DNA of 64,000 nucleotides. Source: Myotis daubentonii (taxonomy: Eukaryota; Chordata; Mammalia; Chiroptera; Vespertilionidae). Positions 46,190-58,547 of this stretch are shown here, one piece after another. The stretch lies in NCBI RefSeq assembly GCF_963259705.1, contig NC_081844.1, forward strand, positions 35,095,341 to 35,159,340, written 5' to 3'. The position numbers and the translations under genes are program-made. Position 1 is the stretch's first letter. Every line of letters begins with the position of its first letter. The notes under the pieces were generated by a model. It saw only the letters and a program-made list of their open reading frames with translations, was not told the DNA's origin and searched no databases.

Positions 46190-46435
46190 TCTGGCCAATC
46201 CCCCACCTGCCACACCCACACTCACACTGTGTGTGCCTTCTCTGGATTACCACAGCACTTGTTGTGTCAACATAGAGTCCCCATCACAGTCCCTATGGCA
46301 GGGCTCTGTCTGTGTGTCCCGGCTTCATCCCTTGGACTGGGAGTTCCTTAGAGGAAGCCCCTGGGTCTTATTTAGCCGTGTCTGCAACCCTAGCATGGAA
46401 CCTGGCACAAAGCAGGCACTCACGTAGGACGAGAG
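46190..46435 (+). repeat. L2 LINE 3' end
   Basis: GGGAGTTCCTTAGAGGAAGC, GGGTCTTATTTAGCCGTGTC, AACCCTAGCATGGAACCTGG and CACAAAGCAGGCACTCACG follow the L2 3' UTR order. Confidence 0.65.
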
Positions 46436-47224
46436 AGATCGAAATAAACCGACCCCGTGGCTGACTTGGTCAAGCCTGATCTATCTCCATTGAGAAAGGT
46501 GGGCACTGAGCATCCTCCCCCTTGGGTGGGAGTCAGCCTGTATTCCGTCACTGTCTCCATCATGGTGGAATGACAATGGGTGGTGAACTGGGCTGCTCAA
46601 AGTATGGGGTCCTCCATCCGATCCCTTCCTACATCCATGCTCTGCTCCTTCCTGACTAGACATTGTGCTCCAAACTTCAGCCCATCACCACCAGCCTGTC
46701 CCAGAGACAGGAACTGGGAGAAGAGCCCAACTGAATGGGGGCAAACTCATTCCCACCCCCATGAATAGCAAAAGGGCAGCAGGCTGACCATGACCCTGAT
46801 TAGGCCCAACAGCAAAGTCTCTCATGACTGTTTTCATCACACCCAGGACAGGGGGCCCAGCCTGTTCTGTGCGAACCACAGTCCAGAGCCCAGAGAGGCC
46901 CGGTATAATGCACAATGTCACACAACGACGATGCAGGGAAAGTCAGAAGACTCTCGGAGCAACCAGGTCTCTGTTCCTGGGCTCAGAGCTTTCCCAAGTT
47001 CACGCAGGCCCTGCCAACAACTCATCCCAAATGAAGCAGGCAATGCTGCTAACAGTGGTGCCAGCTTCCCCCTTCACGGTTGCCACAGTGAGAAGGGGAG
47101 TGTGTAGGCTCACAACTGTGGGAACAAAGAGCGGAGGCTCCAGCTCTCCAGTTCCTGTCTCTCTCACTTCCTACATCGCTCCTTCCACATCCTTAGAGGC
47201 CAGGACAGAAAAGGGTGCTCTTAC

Positions 47225-47353
47225 CGGCTAAGATGAAGATGCCCACGAGAATCAGGAAGACCAGCAGGTAGAGCCCGAGGACAGCATGCTTCAGGGCCGA
47301 CAGGGAGCCCAGCTGGGTGCAGCAGCCACCTGTCCGTCGCTTGTGGCATGGAC
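47225..47353 (-). CDS. SCARA5: SCARA5 internal exon: cytoplasmic juxtamembrane and transmembrane segment
   Basis: This 129-nt exon (43 codons counting split codons) encodes the end of the cytoplasmic tail and the signal-anchor helix of SCARA5. Translation gives PCHKRR, a CC pair, TQLGSLSALKHA and then about 20 hydrophobic residues (AVLGLYLLVFLILVGIFILA). That is the expected type II anchor, with basic residues on the cytoplasmic side. The adjacent cysteines are plausible palmitoylation sites (inference). The acceptor is a pyrimidine-rich tract ending TTGCTTAG at 47354-47361 and the donor is G|GTAAGAGC at 47224. Both boundaries are phase 1, so the exon joins in frame to the next one at 6021 (G|TG = Val). 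The upstream exon carrying the initiator Met was searched for by eye on the minus strand up to 64000 and not found. Relative to the human protein as I recall it, a few residues after CHKRR differ and the membrane helix is identical or nearly so. Confidence 0.97.
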
Positions 47354-47589
47354 CTAAGCAATAAGGGCAAGGAGAGGAGGAAGAGGAAAAAGACACTTGA
47401 AAACCTCATAAGCTTTTTCTCTCTTGGTCTCATCGCTCCGTGGTGCGCGCAGATGTTGACGTGGAGAAGCCTCACACATCTGTAATGCAGCTGTAACCAT
47501 GAGGAGCTTTGCAGAACCATGACAAGCTTTCAGCTTCTAGCTCTCCTCCCACCCCCCCTGTGCTCTTATAAAATGGGTATTTTTTTTTC

Positions 47590-47930
47590 ATTACAGCCTA
47601 CATTCAATATTATTTTGTATTAGTTGCAGGTGTGCATCGTAGTGGTCAATCATGCACTTCACATAGTGCTCCTCTCATATTCCCACTTGGCACGATATAT
47701 AGTTATGACAATATTATTGACTACATTTCCTATGCTGCACTTTATATCCCCATGCCTATTTTGTAACTACCGAGTTGTAGTTCTTAATCCCTTCACCTTT
47801 TTCACCCATTCCTTCAACGCCCCTCCTCTCTGGTGACCATCCGTCAGTCCTCTGTATCTATGAGCCTGTTTCTATTTGGTTTGTTCCCTTATTTTGTCCT
47901 TTAGATTCCACATATAAGTGAAATCATAGG
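47590..47930 (-). repeat. L1MA-type LINE 3' UTR fragment
   Basis: ATTGACTACATTTCCTATGC, TTTTGTAACTACCGAGTTGT, CCTCTGTATCTATGAGCCTG and AGATTCCACATATAAGTGAA are a reverse L1 3' region. It begins about 240 bp upstream (gene sense) of the transmembrane exon. Confidence 0.8.
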
Positions 47931-49495
47931 GCCACTCCCTGAGCTCTTGAACAAGCCAGATAGGCATGTCCACTGCTCACGTGCCCACACAATCCCACCT
48001 CCTAGAGCCAGACCAAGCAGCAGAGAAAGCTCCGATAGGCAGGAATACGTGTCCTTTATGTGACATCATTGTCCCATGTGATCTGGAGAATATGGAGAGA
48101 ATTTAAAACAGGGGTTGGTTGCAAACCTCAACTTCGACAGTGGCCGGGAAGGGATGGAAATGAGCCAATGAGCCAGGTGGGCCTGGGGAATCGATAGCGC
48201 ATGCCTGGTCTGGAAGAGGTTTCGGTGTAAGAATGAAGGCTGGCTGTTGCCAGATTTTCAAGACAAGCCAGAAGTAATTTAGAGAAATCGCCCTGTTTTT
48301 AAGTGTGAACAGCTCATTTAAAACAACAACAAATAAGACAAAAAGTATAAAACACTAGGGAGTATAAACCGAACACATTAGCATGCTGGATCTGACCACT
48401 GGTTTGCAACCTTGAGTTTAGATTTACAGGAAAACATGCTAACTTCATCCTGTGAAACTACGCAAGGCTCACCAGCTTCTGGCCCAAATAGAACAGCAAC
48501 ACATCAGCGCTCTACTGGACCTTGGGAATCTAGTCCAACCCCTTAAATAATACAAATAGAGGATGTCAAATGTTAGCGGTAAACAGAGACCCAGGTGCTC
48601 TGACTTCCGGTCATGTTCCAGCTGGACTTCTTTGAGTCACTTCTGTGGCGGCCATGCAGAGGCCAGGACGCGCAGTAACCTTCGCCCGCTAACCTTCAAC
48701 TGACAGTGGAAAGGAAGGGATGCTCACCCACCTTGATCCCCAGCAGGGCACGTCAGAAGCATTGGAGGGCGTTTTTCAAAATATGCACGCCCTCTTATGC
48801 TTATTCTCAAAGTTAGCACCCGGATGGAGGACGGTGTGGAGCAGAGAAAGGTTGACAACCAGATGCTGAAATAATTTATATTCAGATGTTTTAAAAGGTG
48901 GTGTTTATAATTCCCTGGTAACTCTGGGTTTGCAAGGGCGGTATGTGGGGACTAGTTATTACCTCTTAGCACCTCTGTGGCCTTCAGGGGGTTTGGTGAC
49001 CATGAGGGGAAATGGTGGTGACTAATTTGGGGCCCTGTCTCCCCAGAGGTATTGTTAGGTGAGGAACATTTTCTCATTCATTTAACCCATTTTATTGAAA
49101 ACACTGCTGTTAAAACAGCTACTTAGAAAATGATCGCATAATGTTTCCATAAAGCATTGGGTACAATTTGGAGCCAGTTGTCAAGCAATACAAATTCTCA
49201 ACAACTCTTAAATATTGGCAGTTTTTGAAAAGTTAACCTGATTTTCCACTAAGACTCGCACAGAGTACATACAGCTTTCTAACTCTCCCTAAATCTTCTT
49301 TTCCAGACTTTTTCATGCACTAGGATCCAAAACCTATTTCGCTCCTAAATATGTAGGCTTCTTGTATCATTTCATTCTCTGTTTTTTGTTTGTTTGTTTC
49401 TTGTGAGAGTTGCTGGCTGTCTGGTTGCAACATATTAAAGTCTGTTTTCTTTGAGAGTCAGAATGGTGGGCATAGCATTGAATATTATACAAATA

Positions 49496-49787
49496 CTAGA
49501 GGCCTGTGGGGATCAGGCCAAAACCAGCTCTCCAACATCCCCCCAGGGCTGCCAGATTGTGAGAGTGCAGGCCAGGCCAAGGGGCCCTACTGGTGCATGG
49601 GGCTGGGGAAGGGACCATCGGAGGGCTCTGGGCATGTCTGAGCTGTCTCGCCCAGTCCCCATCAGCCAGACCCCAGCAGCAAGCTAACCTACTGGTCAGA
49701 GCATCTACCCTCTGTTGGTCAGTGCACATCATAGCGACCAGTCAAACGAATAGGACACTTAGCATATTAGGCTTTTATTATATAGGA
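49496..49787 (-). mobile_element. HeliBat-type Helitron, 292 bp
   Basis: On the minus strand it starts TCCTATATAATAAAAGCCTA and ends CAGGCCTCTAG. Its interior shares GACCCCAGCAGCAAGCTAAC and the GGTCAGTGCACATCATAGCG block with 52046-52412, so both belong to one subfamily. Confidence 0.94.
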
Positions 49788-51059
49788 TGAGTTATCATGA
49801 AGGCTGGTCCAGCTCTCCTGCTCTAAGCCCAGCTTCCTCTTTAGATGATGATGAGAATGATGGCAGAGAACTGCTGGGATGGGTCAGAAGATACCCAAGC
49901 TGAAATGTATTATTCATATACTTATCCCAACCACTATGGGCTTCTCCACTCATTTGCTTTCTTTGACCTCTTCTTATTTCCTTTGGAGGTTTAATTAAGT
50001 TAAACTATATTCTGTTAATTGTTTCAGTTACAGTAGAATCTTATTTTTCTGGTTCATTATAATAAGAAGTTATTTTCTCTCTCTAAAAAAAAAAAAGTTG
50101 ATTTTTTTTTTTACATGCAATATTTTTACTGAGGCACAAGGCACTCTAATTTGCCTGAACTTGAGACAGTCAGTCCAGTAAACTGAATGTTAATACAGTT
50201 AAGGGTTAAGTGCAAACAATATACATTCACAGTTTGACTACATCGCAATTTATAAAGTGCCAGATTAGTGCTAATTGCCATTCAGCTTGAAATTTTTCAC
50301 CAAAAACTAAGGCCCTCTTCATTCCTCTAGGAATGACAACATTTTCCTAATCCAATCAGTCACAAGGGCAAGGACTATTCTTTTTCTTTAATCCCACTCA
50401 TTAGAACACCATCCTTTTATTTAAAGTCTGTCAGAACAGGAAGAGGAAAATCACACCGCAGACAATGCCGCTAACTTGAACCTTGCCTTTGTCCTCTTCA
50501 TTGCCAGCTCACTGTCAGAGGGGGGCAGACTGCAATGGCCTGGCTCCATTTCATTCCCATCAAAACAGAGGACTTCCCTTCCCCTCTACCTGAGGCTTTA
50601 ATTTAACAGAAAGCACCCTCTGGTGACAGGTCCCTTCGTCAACTAACACACACACCACTTAGACCTTCCTCTGAGAGCGCTTCATTCTTTTAGCAAGACT
50701 CGATTACTTTGTCTATTAAACAAAAATCCATTTTAAATAGAACATAATTAGGGTTTCAAATAGAGATTTTCCACAAATCGTTAGACAAGCAGAACATGAA
50801 GGGTTCTGGCAAGATGGCTAGAGAATATGACTGTATGGGAAAGACAAGTTACTAAGTCTGCCCAAAACACATGTATTGACTTTCTAATTTAACATGGCAG
50901 GCAGCATGTTAGCTGGTAAACCATTCAAATTATTTAAGCTGAGTGGAAGATTAAAAACACTCTGTAATGATACCATCGGTAAAACCAGGGCAAAAAGCAT
51001 ACTCACTTATTTGTTAAAAAAAAAAAAAAGTAAAAGGAATGAGCCATCAAGCTGTGACA

Positions 51060-51540
51060 AAACATCGAGGAACCTGAAATGCCTGTTGCTAAGTAAAAGA
51101 AACCAATCTGAAAAGGCCAGATAGTGTTTGAGTCCAGCTATATGACATTCTGGAAAAGGCAAAACTATGGTGACAGTCATAAGAGAGTGGCTGCCAGGGT
51201 CTGGGAGCAGGGAAGGATGAACAGGTGGAGTACAGAGGACGTCTAGTCCAGTGAAGCTATTCTGTATGAGGCTCTAATAATGCAGACATGTCCTTGTGCA
51301 TTTGTCCAAACCCGTAGGATGTACGACACCGTGAGTGAACCCTTATGTACACGATGGACTTTGGCTGATAATGACGTGTCAATGCAGGTTCATAAATCGT
51401 AACCACTGTGTTGAAAGATGCTGATAGTGGGTGAGGCTGGGCGTGTCTGGGGGCGTGGGGTATATGGGAACTTCCTCTCCACTAATTTTGATGTAAACCC
51501 AAATCTGCTTTAAAAATAAAGTCTATTTTTTAAAAAAAAG
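51060..51540 (+). repeat. L1M LINE 3' UTR
   Basis: TGAGTCCAGCTATATGACAT, TGGAAAAGGCAAAACTATGG, AGAGTGGCTGCCAGGGTC, CATTTGTCCAAACCCGTAGG and AATAAAGTCTATTTTTT are consecutive L1M 3' blocks. Confidence 0.85.
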
Positions 51541-52045
51541 TAGAGGTTTTGACCTCTGGCTTGTTTGGGGTAATACCATAACAAGCATTTATTGAACACC
51601 CACCACCTATTGCCCTACATTAGAAGGCAGCCTTCAAGGGCTCTGGATGGTCCCTGACCCCTTGTGTCATCTCCTTCTGCATTGCGCCAGGACTGGTTTG
51701 TGTGACCAGTGGACGATGGTAGAAGGGATGGTGTGTCACTTCTGAGGTTAGACAAAAGACACAGCAACTTCCTTTTTGCTTACTCTTCCTCTTTCTTGGA
51801 ACAATTCTTTGGAGGGAAGCCAGCTGCGATGTTATGAACACCCTGAGGAGAGGCTACATGATAAGGACTGAGGCCTTCAGCCAACAGCCATGTGAGTGAG
51901 CCTGGAAGCAGACACTGCTGCCAAACCAGGCCTTCGATGACTCCACCCTGGCTGAGCTCTTGACAGCAGTCTCATGAGAGATGCGGAGCCAGAATTACCT
52001 GCCTAAGCTGCTCCCAGACTCCTGCCAGATTGTATTATACATAAA

Positions 52046-52412
52046 CTAGAGGCCCGGTGCAGGGATTCATGCACATTGAAAGGAAATTAATTAGAAGAAA
52101 TATTTTAGAGGCTGGGGAGGGACGGCAGGAGATTGGCCGGCCGGGGAGGGATCATGGGAGGTTGGCTCCAGGGTGTGTCTGGCCAGCCTCGCCCAGTCCT
52201 GGTCGGGGCCAGTCAGGGCCAGGGAGGGACTGTGGGAGGGCTCCAGGGCGTGTCCGGCCCGTCTCGCCCAGTCCTGACCAGCTGGACCCCAGCAGCAAGC
52301 TAACCTACCAGTCGGAGCATCTGCCCCCTGGTGGTCAGTGCGCATCATAGTGACCAGTCGAACAGTCAAACGAAGGTTGGACACTTAGCATATTAGGCTT
52401 AAATTATATAGG
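52046..52412 (-). mobile_element. HeliBat-type Helitron, ~367 bp
   Basis: It starts (plus strand) CTAGAGGCCCGGTGCAGGGA and ends AGCATATTAGGCTTAAATTA-TATAGGC. The interior has two diverged copies of a GGGAGG…CAGGG(T/C)GTGTC(T/C)GGCC…TCGCCCAGTCCTG unit, and it shares its right half with 49496-49787. Confidence 0.92.
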
Positions 52413-52589
52413 CTATATTTCTGAGCAAAATTTTGATGTAAAAAAATAAACACAATCGTGACTTTCCTTGCATACCTGTGGATTCCTCAGAAACTGGGTA
52501 AGACAATAAATTTTTGCTGTTTTAAGCTGCTTGGTTTTGGGGTAATTTGTTATTCAGCAATTGCTAACTAATACACTTACGTTAGACAT

Positions 52590-52720
52590 TAGGAAACGCA
52601 AAGATAACAAGCCACACGCAGGAGAAACTTTGCTCATTTGCAAATTCCCAGTGCCCAGATAGTGCCTAGTGCATAGTAGGCACTCAGGAAATGTTTGTTG
52701 AACAAGCAATTAAAATATGG
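52590..52720 (+). repeat. L2 3'-end remnant
   Basis: AGTGCCTAGTGCATAGTAGG followed by CACTCAGGAAATGTTTGTTG is the L2 terminus. Confidence 0.7.
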
Positions 52721-52764
52721 CCACTGCCCTTTGGGTGCTCACAGCTGAGGGTTAGAAGACATGC

Positions 52765-53012
52765 AAGCCGAAACCGGTTTGGCTCAGTGGATAGAGCGTC
52801 GGCCTGTGGACTGAAAGGTCCCAGGTTTGATTCCAGTCAAGGGCATGTACCTGGGTTGCGTGCACATCCCAGTAGGAGATGTGCAGGAGGCAGCTGATCG
52901 ATGTTTTCCTCTCATCGATGTTTCTAACTCTCTATCTCTCTCCCTTCCTCTCTGTGAAAAATCAATAAAATATATTTTTTTAAAAAAAAAGTAAAAAAAA
53001 AAAAAAAGAAGA
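52765..53012 (+). mobile_element. Young-type Ves SINE
   Basis: Forward Ves with perfect flanking duplication AGAAGACATGC (52754-52764 and 53013-53023) and a long A-rich tail containing GAA repeats. Confidence 0.96.
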
Positions 53013-56000
53013 AGAAGACATGCGAACAGGTGTGAATGGCCCAGAGCCGGCATAGAGGATGCAGCAGCTCAGCAGGGCTTTGAAGGACAGGCCTTTGTCA
53101 ATGGGCTGAGATCCACTAGCTTTCTCCCCAGATGTACAGCTATCTATTGGAAAACTGTGACTTTAAGAAGAAAACTATCTTCCTCCATGTGGGAAAAGTT
53201 CTGGAGAAAATACCAAACAAGCTGCTAGCTATTAAACATAGTTGTTTGTAGACACGGTCACACACAAGACCAGATCAAGGGAGAAAATGGCACAAAAAGA
53301 CAAAACAGAAACAAAGACAAACTCCACCAAGATGTAGGGGAGTCAAGGGAGAGGCTTTTCCATCTTGCGGCGCCCTCCAGAAATGAGGGTGGCATCGCAG
53401 GGGATCAGAAAGCCAAGGGAAGGGGCTCGAGAGGCCTGGAGAGGGTACGTCAGTGGCTCCAAGCGAGTAAATGGAAACTAAAAAAAAAAATAAAAAAAAA
53501 AAGCAAAATGACTTGCAGAACAAGTCCCCAGTGCCAGGGTGGGCGATGATGTTTATCTCAGCGGGGAGTGCATGCTTCCTGGTGGGTGGGAAGCTGTCAG
53601 TGAGATGGAGTTCCCGCCTCCAGGCACCCATCTGCATCTGGCCTGCGTGGTTGTACCAGAGCTTCACATCCCCGGGCTATGATTGCCTTTGTCGCTCCAC
53701 ATTTTTAAAACTTGAATTTATTTGGGAAGGCAACTTGATAGCATCATCGTAAGTGGAAACAGCATCTTCCTATTACACATGAAAATAAATACCTAACCAC
53801 TAAAATAACAAATTTACACCCATGCGTCACTTCACCCCCTCTTGAGTACCACTGTATTGTATGTAGTGAGAAACATTTGCGAGACAGGGACTTTAGGGAA
53901 AGTCATGAAATCACAGCTCAATGACAACTTGCAAGAAAAAGTTGATGTACTCCAAGGAGATTTTATTTACAGGGGAGCAAACCCAAACTTTTTAGATGTT
54001 CAAGATTTAGAATACGTAGAAGGTAGGTTTAAGTCTCACGGAAAGAACCATGTCAGGACCTGTACACACCTCTGGCCGTACCTTCATCATTCACAAGTGT
54101 CTATGGACATCTCCATCTGCCCCACGTGTCTGACAGGTCCTCTGGGGCAGGGTGTGTCCCACTGATCTCTCTCACCCCATCAACCAGCACACAGCAGAAC
54201 CGCAATAACGTTCCTTGCAGGGACAAAGACATGTGCAAGGCATTTGTTTTTGCTGCAAAGATCATCTCTTACATTTGTCTTACGCAAATAGTTGACACAT
54301 TTTTGTTGGCTGTAAACACCTTTTTTTTTTTTTTTTTGGTGCAAAATGTTGGTCTGAAAAAAGTAAACACAATCTTGGCTTTGCTTGCTCACCCATGACT
54401 TCGGATTGCCACTGCGTGCCCCAATAGGTAGGTAAACCGTGGGAGCAAGCCATTGGGACTGGAGCCACGCTCTCCTCCTGGCTGCATAGCATCGTCATGC
54501 ATTGGAACCTCTTAGACATCCTGAGGCCTGAGCCCCACCCCGGGACGTTCTGATGTTGATTCAATGGTGAAGTCACACTTCCATGGCACAGAGGTACACA
54601 GTTTGTGGAGTAAGGCATTTGTCATATCAAAAGAGCATGCGAAGACACATTCTTGGAAAAATCAATGAAACGTCTTGCTATCAGAGCTTGGTTTATTTTT
54701 TTAAAATGTTGATTTCTTTTTAATAAGGTACATTCAAAATGGGCTTGTCTCAAACTATTTTATGATCCCCAGAGGCTAACATTGCAAAGGGTTCCTTTTA
54801 ATCACAGGAACGAGAGTACTCCCTAAAGAGCTTTTGCTCAAATATTGTCTGCGGAGGGTGGGGAGGTGCCTGGGAGCAAGGATTAAAGACCAGAAAAGGA
54901 AAGTTCATCTGAAAACCACTCAGCCCTAGACAGTTGCGCTGAGGGTGAGTCGGGGGATGCCCACCCCCCAATGTCAATGCCACGCTAATGTGGGAGCCTC
55001 AGAAACTCCAGGTCCTGGTTTCCCTGTCACTCCCACAGCGGGACTAGCACGGGTTTGGGGCTCTGTGCAGGTAGATTCGAAGCCTGCCTCTGTCCCACAC
55101 GGGCTGTGAGGCCAGGAGCGATCCCCTTCGTGAATTTAGCCCTTCCTTGACAAACTAACTTTTCAAGTTCTTAATCTGTTCGAATTTTTTCCCCTCTCCC
55201 ATTAGAAAAACAACCACCAACTCACAAACTCTATCTGAGTGGGTATTTGCTTATTTCCAATGAACCTGGGTCTATACAACTTAGAAAACAGGATGCAGTG
55301 AATTCAGTTGTCACCTAATTGAGTTTTGCCGAGGACAAACAGTCATTTTCTTTTTGTTCTCTGTGATTCCACAGCTGGTAAACAGCAGGTGGAGATAAGG
55401 TCTTAGGTCTGGAAGGGACCACAGAGCTCCTCTTGTCCAAGAATCTTCTTAAAACCCTGAAGGCTGACTTCATCACCCTCGCTCTGGTTACTCACCCTCA
55501 CACTGTCCCTTATAAGAACGCAGCCCCAAATAACCTCTGCCTGTCCAGGCTGCCCTCCCTTTCTGGTTTTAATAGGGACCTCTGTTTACTTTCCCTCAAT
55601 AAAGAGGAGGGAGTGAGACAGGGACGCTGCAGTGGACCGCCACCCACTTGCAGTTTCATCCCAACTGAATGTGGGAGGGTCCCGAACCGCCCACTGGGGT
55701 ACATCGCACACCAGTCGTCTCTGCCTTGTTGGACCCTAGACCTGAGTCTTCCAGGCAGACGTCCCCGGTGAGGGCACCCGACGAAGCAGACCACAGTCTC
55801 CTGCAAGATTGAATGAGTCTGAGCCTTCCACATCCAGTTCTAAGAAAGGGGGAGGGGACGGAAGGCGAGAAGGCCAGAACTCATCCATTTCAGATGTTAT
55901 GATGACCTAGAACAGTTTCTCCTGGTCCTTCTAGAGACATCTTGCAATTTTGTAACTTCCCTGTAATATTTGCTATTTTTCTCAACCCCTATTGACTTCC

Positions 56001-56999
56001 CAAGTTACTCTGCATAAAAAAAAATTTGAAAACAATCAAGGGCTTGTGGGTTTATTTTCTGCGAGGAAAGAGGAGGAGAAGGGACTCTGGGTGGCCTGCA
56101 GGTTATGGTGCAGCTGGGGCTGAGGGGTGGAGAGACAGCCAGGTGGGAGGGGAGATGAAGGCACTCAAGGTGAGCTGGCCCATGGCTGCCCCCTGGAAGG
56201 AGGGGAGGAGCCAGGGAGTCCCCAGGAAGAAGAAGTGGGCCCTGGGGCTGGAGGAGATGCCCACACCTGCCCAACACGGGCAGTGCATGAATCGGAAGAA
56301 ATGCTGTCTTCATGCAGAGGGACCCGGAGAGCATCAGGCTAAGGGTTCTGCCTAAATTCAGGACCAAGGACCCTCCTCCCGCAGAGTGGCCCTGGATCCC
56401 TCTGAAAAAGACTCCCAATTGCTCTCCTGGCCCCTTGTCAGAGGAAATAAATCATCCAGAGACGTGTTTGCCGTGTGGCAGCCAGGGCTCAGCTATTTTC
56501 ATTTTTAGACCCCACTCTTTCCAAGCTGCTGGTGCCACCTCCTCGCCACTTCCCCGTGCGCCTGGGTTGATGAATTGCTCTATCCTCGGTGCAGGAATGC
56601 ATACCCCCTGCCTCACTCCTCCAACTTCTACCACCAACTGAGTTGGAAGGGCCGTCCGAGTATCCGGTTTTGAAGACAGAGCGTCTAAGATCCCGGCCTG
56701 TGCCAAAGGTATGGGAATAAACTGAAAGTGCCCCTGAAGCCGGCAGGCTCAGAAGCCTCCTGCGTGGTGGCCTCTGCACAGGAGGCAGAGCAGACTGAGC
56801 CGCAGAAGGGCTTTCAGCGGATCTAATGGAAGACGATGGGCCCCTGTCACCTGGTAAGGCCTGGCACCAACAGTTACCATGTATGGAGCTTTGTTGAGAA
56901 ATGACAGCAAAGGTGGCCTAGCCAATAATGTGAATAGGACTGCACCCATACATCAACAAAAACACAGATTTGTTGAGAGTCAGCCCCCAGAAGGCAGGG

Positions 57000-57070
57000 T
57001 CTGGGACTCCTCTCTGGATCCCACAGGTCCTGGCATGTAGCAGATGCTCAATTAACACCTGTTGGCTGTT
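57000..57070 (+). repeat. L2 3'-end remnant
   Basis: AGGTCCTGGCATGTAGCAGA and TGCTCAATTAACACCTGTTG match the L2 terminus. Confidence 0.6.
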
Positions 57071-57698
57071 TGTAGGTAAAGGAGGCTAATAACTAAACGC
57101 GGATTTCGTAGGAGGGCCTTTCGCAGAAGGTGGGAGAAGGGCACACCCAGCAAGCCAAGGGTCCCTGAGGCTGTCCCTCTGAGTCCACGAAGCAGGGGGG
57201 CTCTCCTCAGCGCCACCCACTGGCAAGACGGCCCCTTCTCACCTTGAGCCTGTGAACACCCTCCCGGTGATGACCCCCAACACAAACCTACATGCTTAAG
57301 GCAACTCCCCTGACACCCTGGGAATGCTTAGAATACTTATGGCATTACATTTCCTTTTTTTTTTTTTTTAAATTAAATCTTTATTGTTCAGATTATTACA
57401 TTTGTTCCTGTTTTTTTTTCCCCCATAACTCCCCTCCTCCCAGTTCCCGCCCCACCCTCCGCCCTCACTCCCCACCCATTGTCCTCATCCATAGGTGCAC
57501 GATTATTGTCCAGTCTCTTCCCCACCCCCCCAAGAATAGTCAGTCCATTCCCTTTCCATGTCCCTGATTCTATTATAATCACCAGTTCATTCTGTTCATC
57601 AGATTATTTATTCACTTGATTCTTAGATTCACTTGTTGATAGATGCATATTTGTTGTTCATAATTTGTATCTTTACCTTTTTCTTCCTCTTCCTCTTC

Positions 57699-58547
57699 TT
57701 AAAGGATACCTTTCAGCATTTCATATAATCCTGGTTTGGTGGTGATGAACTCCTTTAGCTTTTCCTTATCTGTGAAGCTCTTTATCTGACCTTCAATTCT
57801 GAATGATAGCTTTGCTGGATAAAGTAATCTTGGTTGTAGGTTCTTGGTATTCATCACTTTGAATATTTCTTGCCACTCCCTTCTGGCCTGCAAAGTTTCT
57901 GTTGAGAAATCAGCTGACAGTCGTATGGGTATTCCCTTGTAGGTAACTGAGTTTCTTTCTTTTGTTGTTTTTAAGATTCTCTCTTTATCTTTTGCTCTTG
58001 GCACTTTAATTATGATGTGTCTTGGTGTGGTCCTCTTTGGATTCCTTTTGTTTGGGGTTCTCCGAGCTTCTTGGACCTGTAAGTCCATTTCTTTCACCAG
58101 GTGGGGGAAGTTTTCTGTCATTATTTCTTCGAATAGGTTTTCAATATCTTGCTCTCTCTCATCTTCTGGCACCCCTATAATTCTGATGTTGGTATGCTTG
58201 AAGCTGTCCCAGAGGCTCCTTACACTATCCTCGCATTTTTGGATTCTTTTTTCATTTTGCTTTTCCGGTTGGGTGTTTTTTGCTTCCTCGCATTTCAAAT
58301 CATTGACTTGATTCTTGCGCTCCTCTGGTCTGCTGTCGGGAGTCTGTATAATATTCGTTATTTCAGTCCGTGTATGCTTAATTTCTAGTTGGTTCCCCAA
58401 TATAAGATCGAGGGTCTTATTAGTTTTCTTGTAGATCTCATTAAGTTTATCGGCAGCTTCTAAACAGTTCTTGAGAGACCTTAAAAGTGTGGTTCTGAAC
58501 TCTATATCTTCCTTTGACAATTTTGTCCTGTTTCTTTGTCTCCGCAT
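57699..58547 (-). CDS. HAL1 / LINE-1 ORF1 protein, intact reading frame
   Basis: An uninterrupted 282-codon ORF encodes an L1 ORF1p-type RNA-binding protein. ORF1p trimerises through a coiled coil and coats element RNA. Residues about 20-120 are Lys/Glu-rich with heptad-like spacing (coiled coil). The non-canonical RRM follows, starting around NIRIIGVPEDE. The C-terminal domain has the family hallmarks RTPNKRNPKRTTPRHIIIK, ETLQARREW and LLYPAKLSF. It begins MRRQRNRTKLSKEDIEF, with that Met the first in frame, and ends MLKGIL followed by TAA. It is shorter than human L1 ORF1p (338 aa), mainly at the N-terminus and the last residues. No frameshift or stop is visible. Expression is not implied. 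Confidence 0.93.
   Translation of the reverse strand: MRRQRNRTKLSKEDIEFRTTLLRSLKNCLEAADKLNEIYKKTNKTLDLILGNQLEIKHTRTEITNIIQTPDSRPEERKNQVNDLKCEEAKNTQPEKQNEKRIQKCEDSVRSLWDSFKHTNIRIIGVPEDEREQDIENLFEEIMTENFPHLVKEMDLQVQEARRTPNKRNPKRTTPRHIIIKVPRAKDKERILKTTKERNSVTYKGIPIRLSADFSTETLQARREWQEIFKVMNTKNLQPRLLYPAKLSFRIEGQIKSFTDKEKLKEFITTKPGLYEMLKGIL

Larger units (their letters stand above)
6022..47224 (-). other. SCARA5: SCARA5 41.2-kb intron between the transmembrane and spacer exons
   Basis: The flanking exons are consecutive in the known protein (…ILA then VSRPRSS…), so the whole interval is one intron. It is dense in transposable elements. Stretches over 300 bp in which I recognise nothing specific include 6334-6739, 6854-7890, 8560-9205, 9784-10190, 12818-13425, 14175-15490, 19030-19365, 22000-23240, 23755-24365, 24926-25430, 26776-27190, 27975-29085, 29520-30880, 34430-35246, 35466-37150, 39086-40140, 41876-43018, 43398-44390, 44753-46190 and 46436-47224. 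Some may hold very old repeats. Confidence 0.9.

Noticed and set aside
52766..52860. tRNA-like A and B boxes
   Set aside because: These, and the equivalents in every other Ves copy, are the tRNA-derived heads of SINEs, not functional tRNA genes.
53842..54398. Two 90-107 codon plus-strand frames
   Set aside because: No recognisable domain, splice context or composition signal; consistent with chance frames in intronic DNA.
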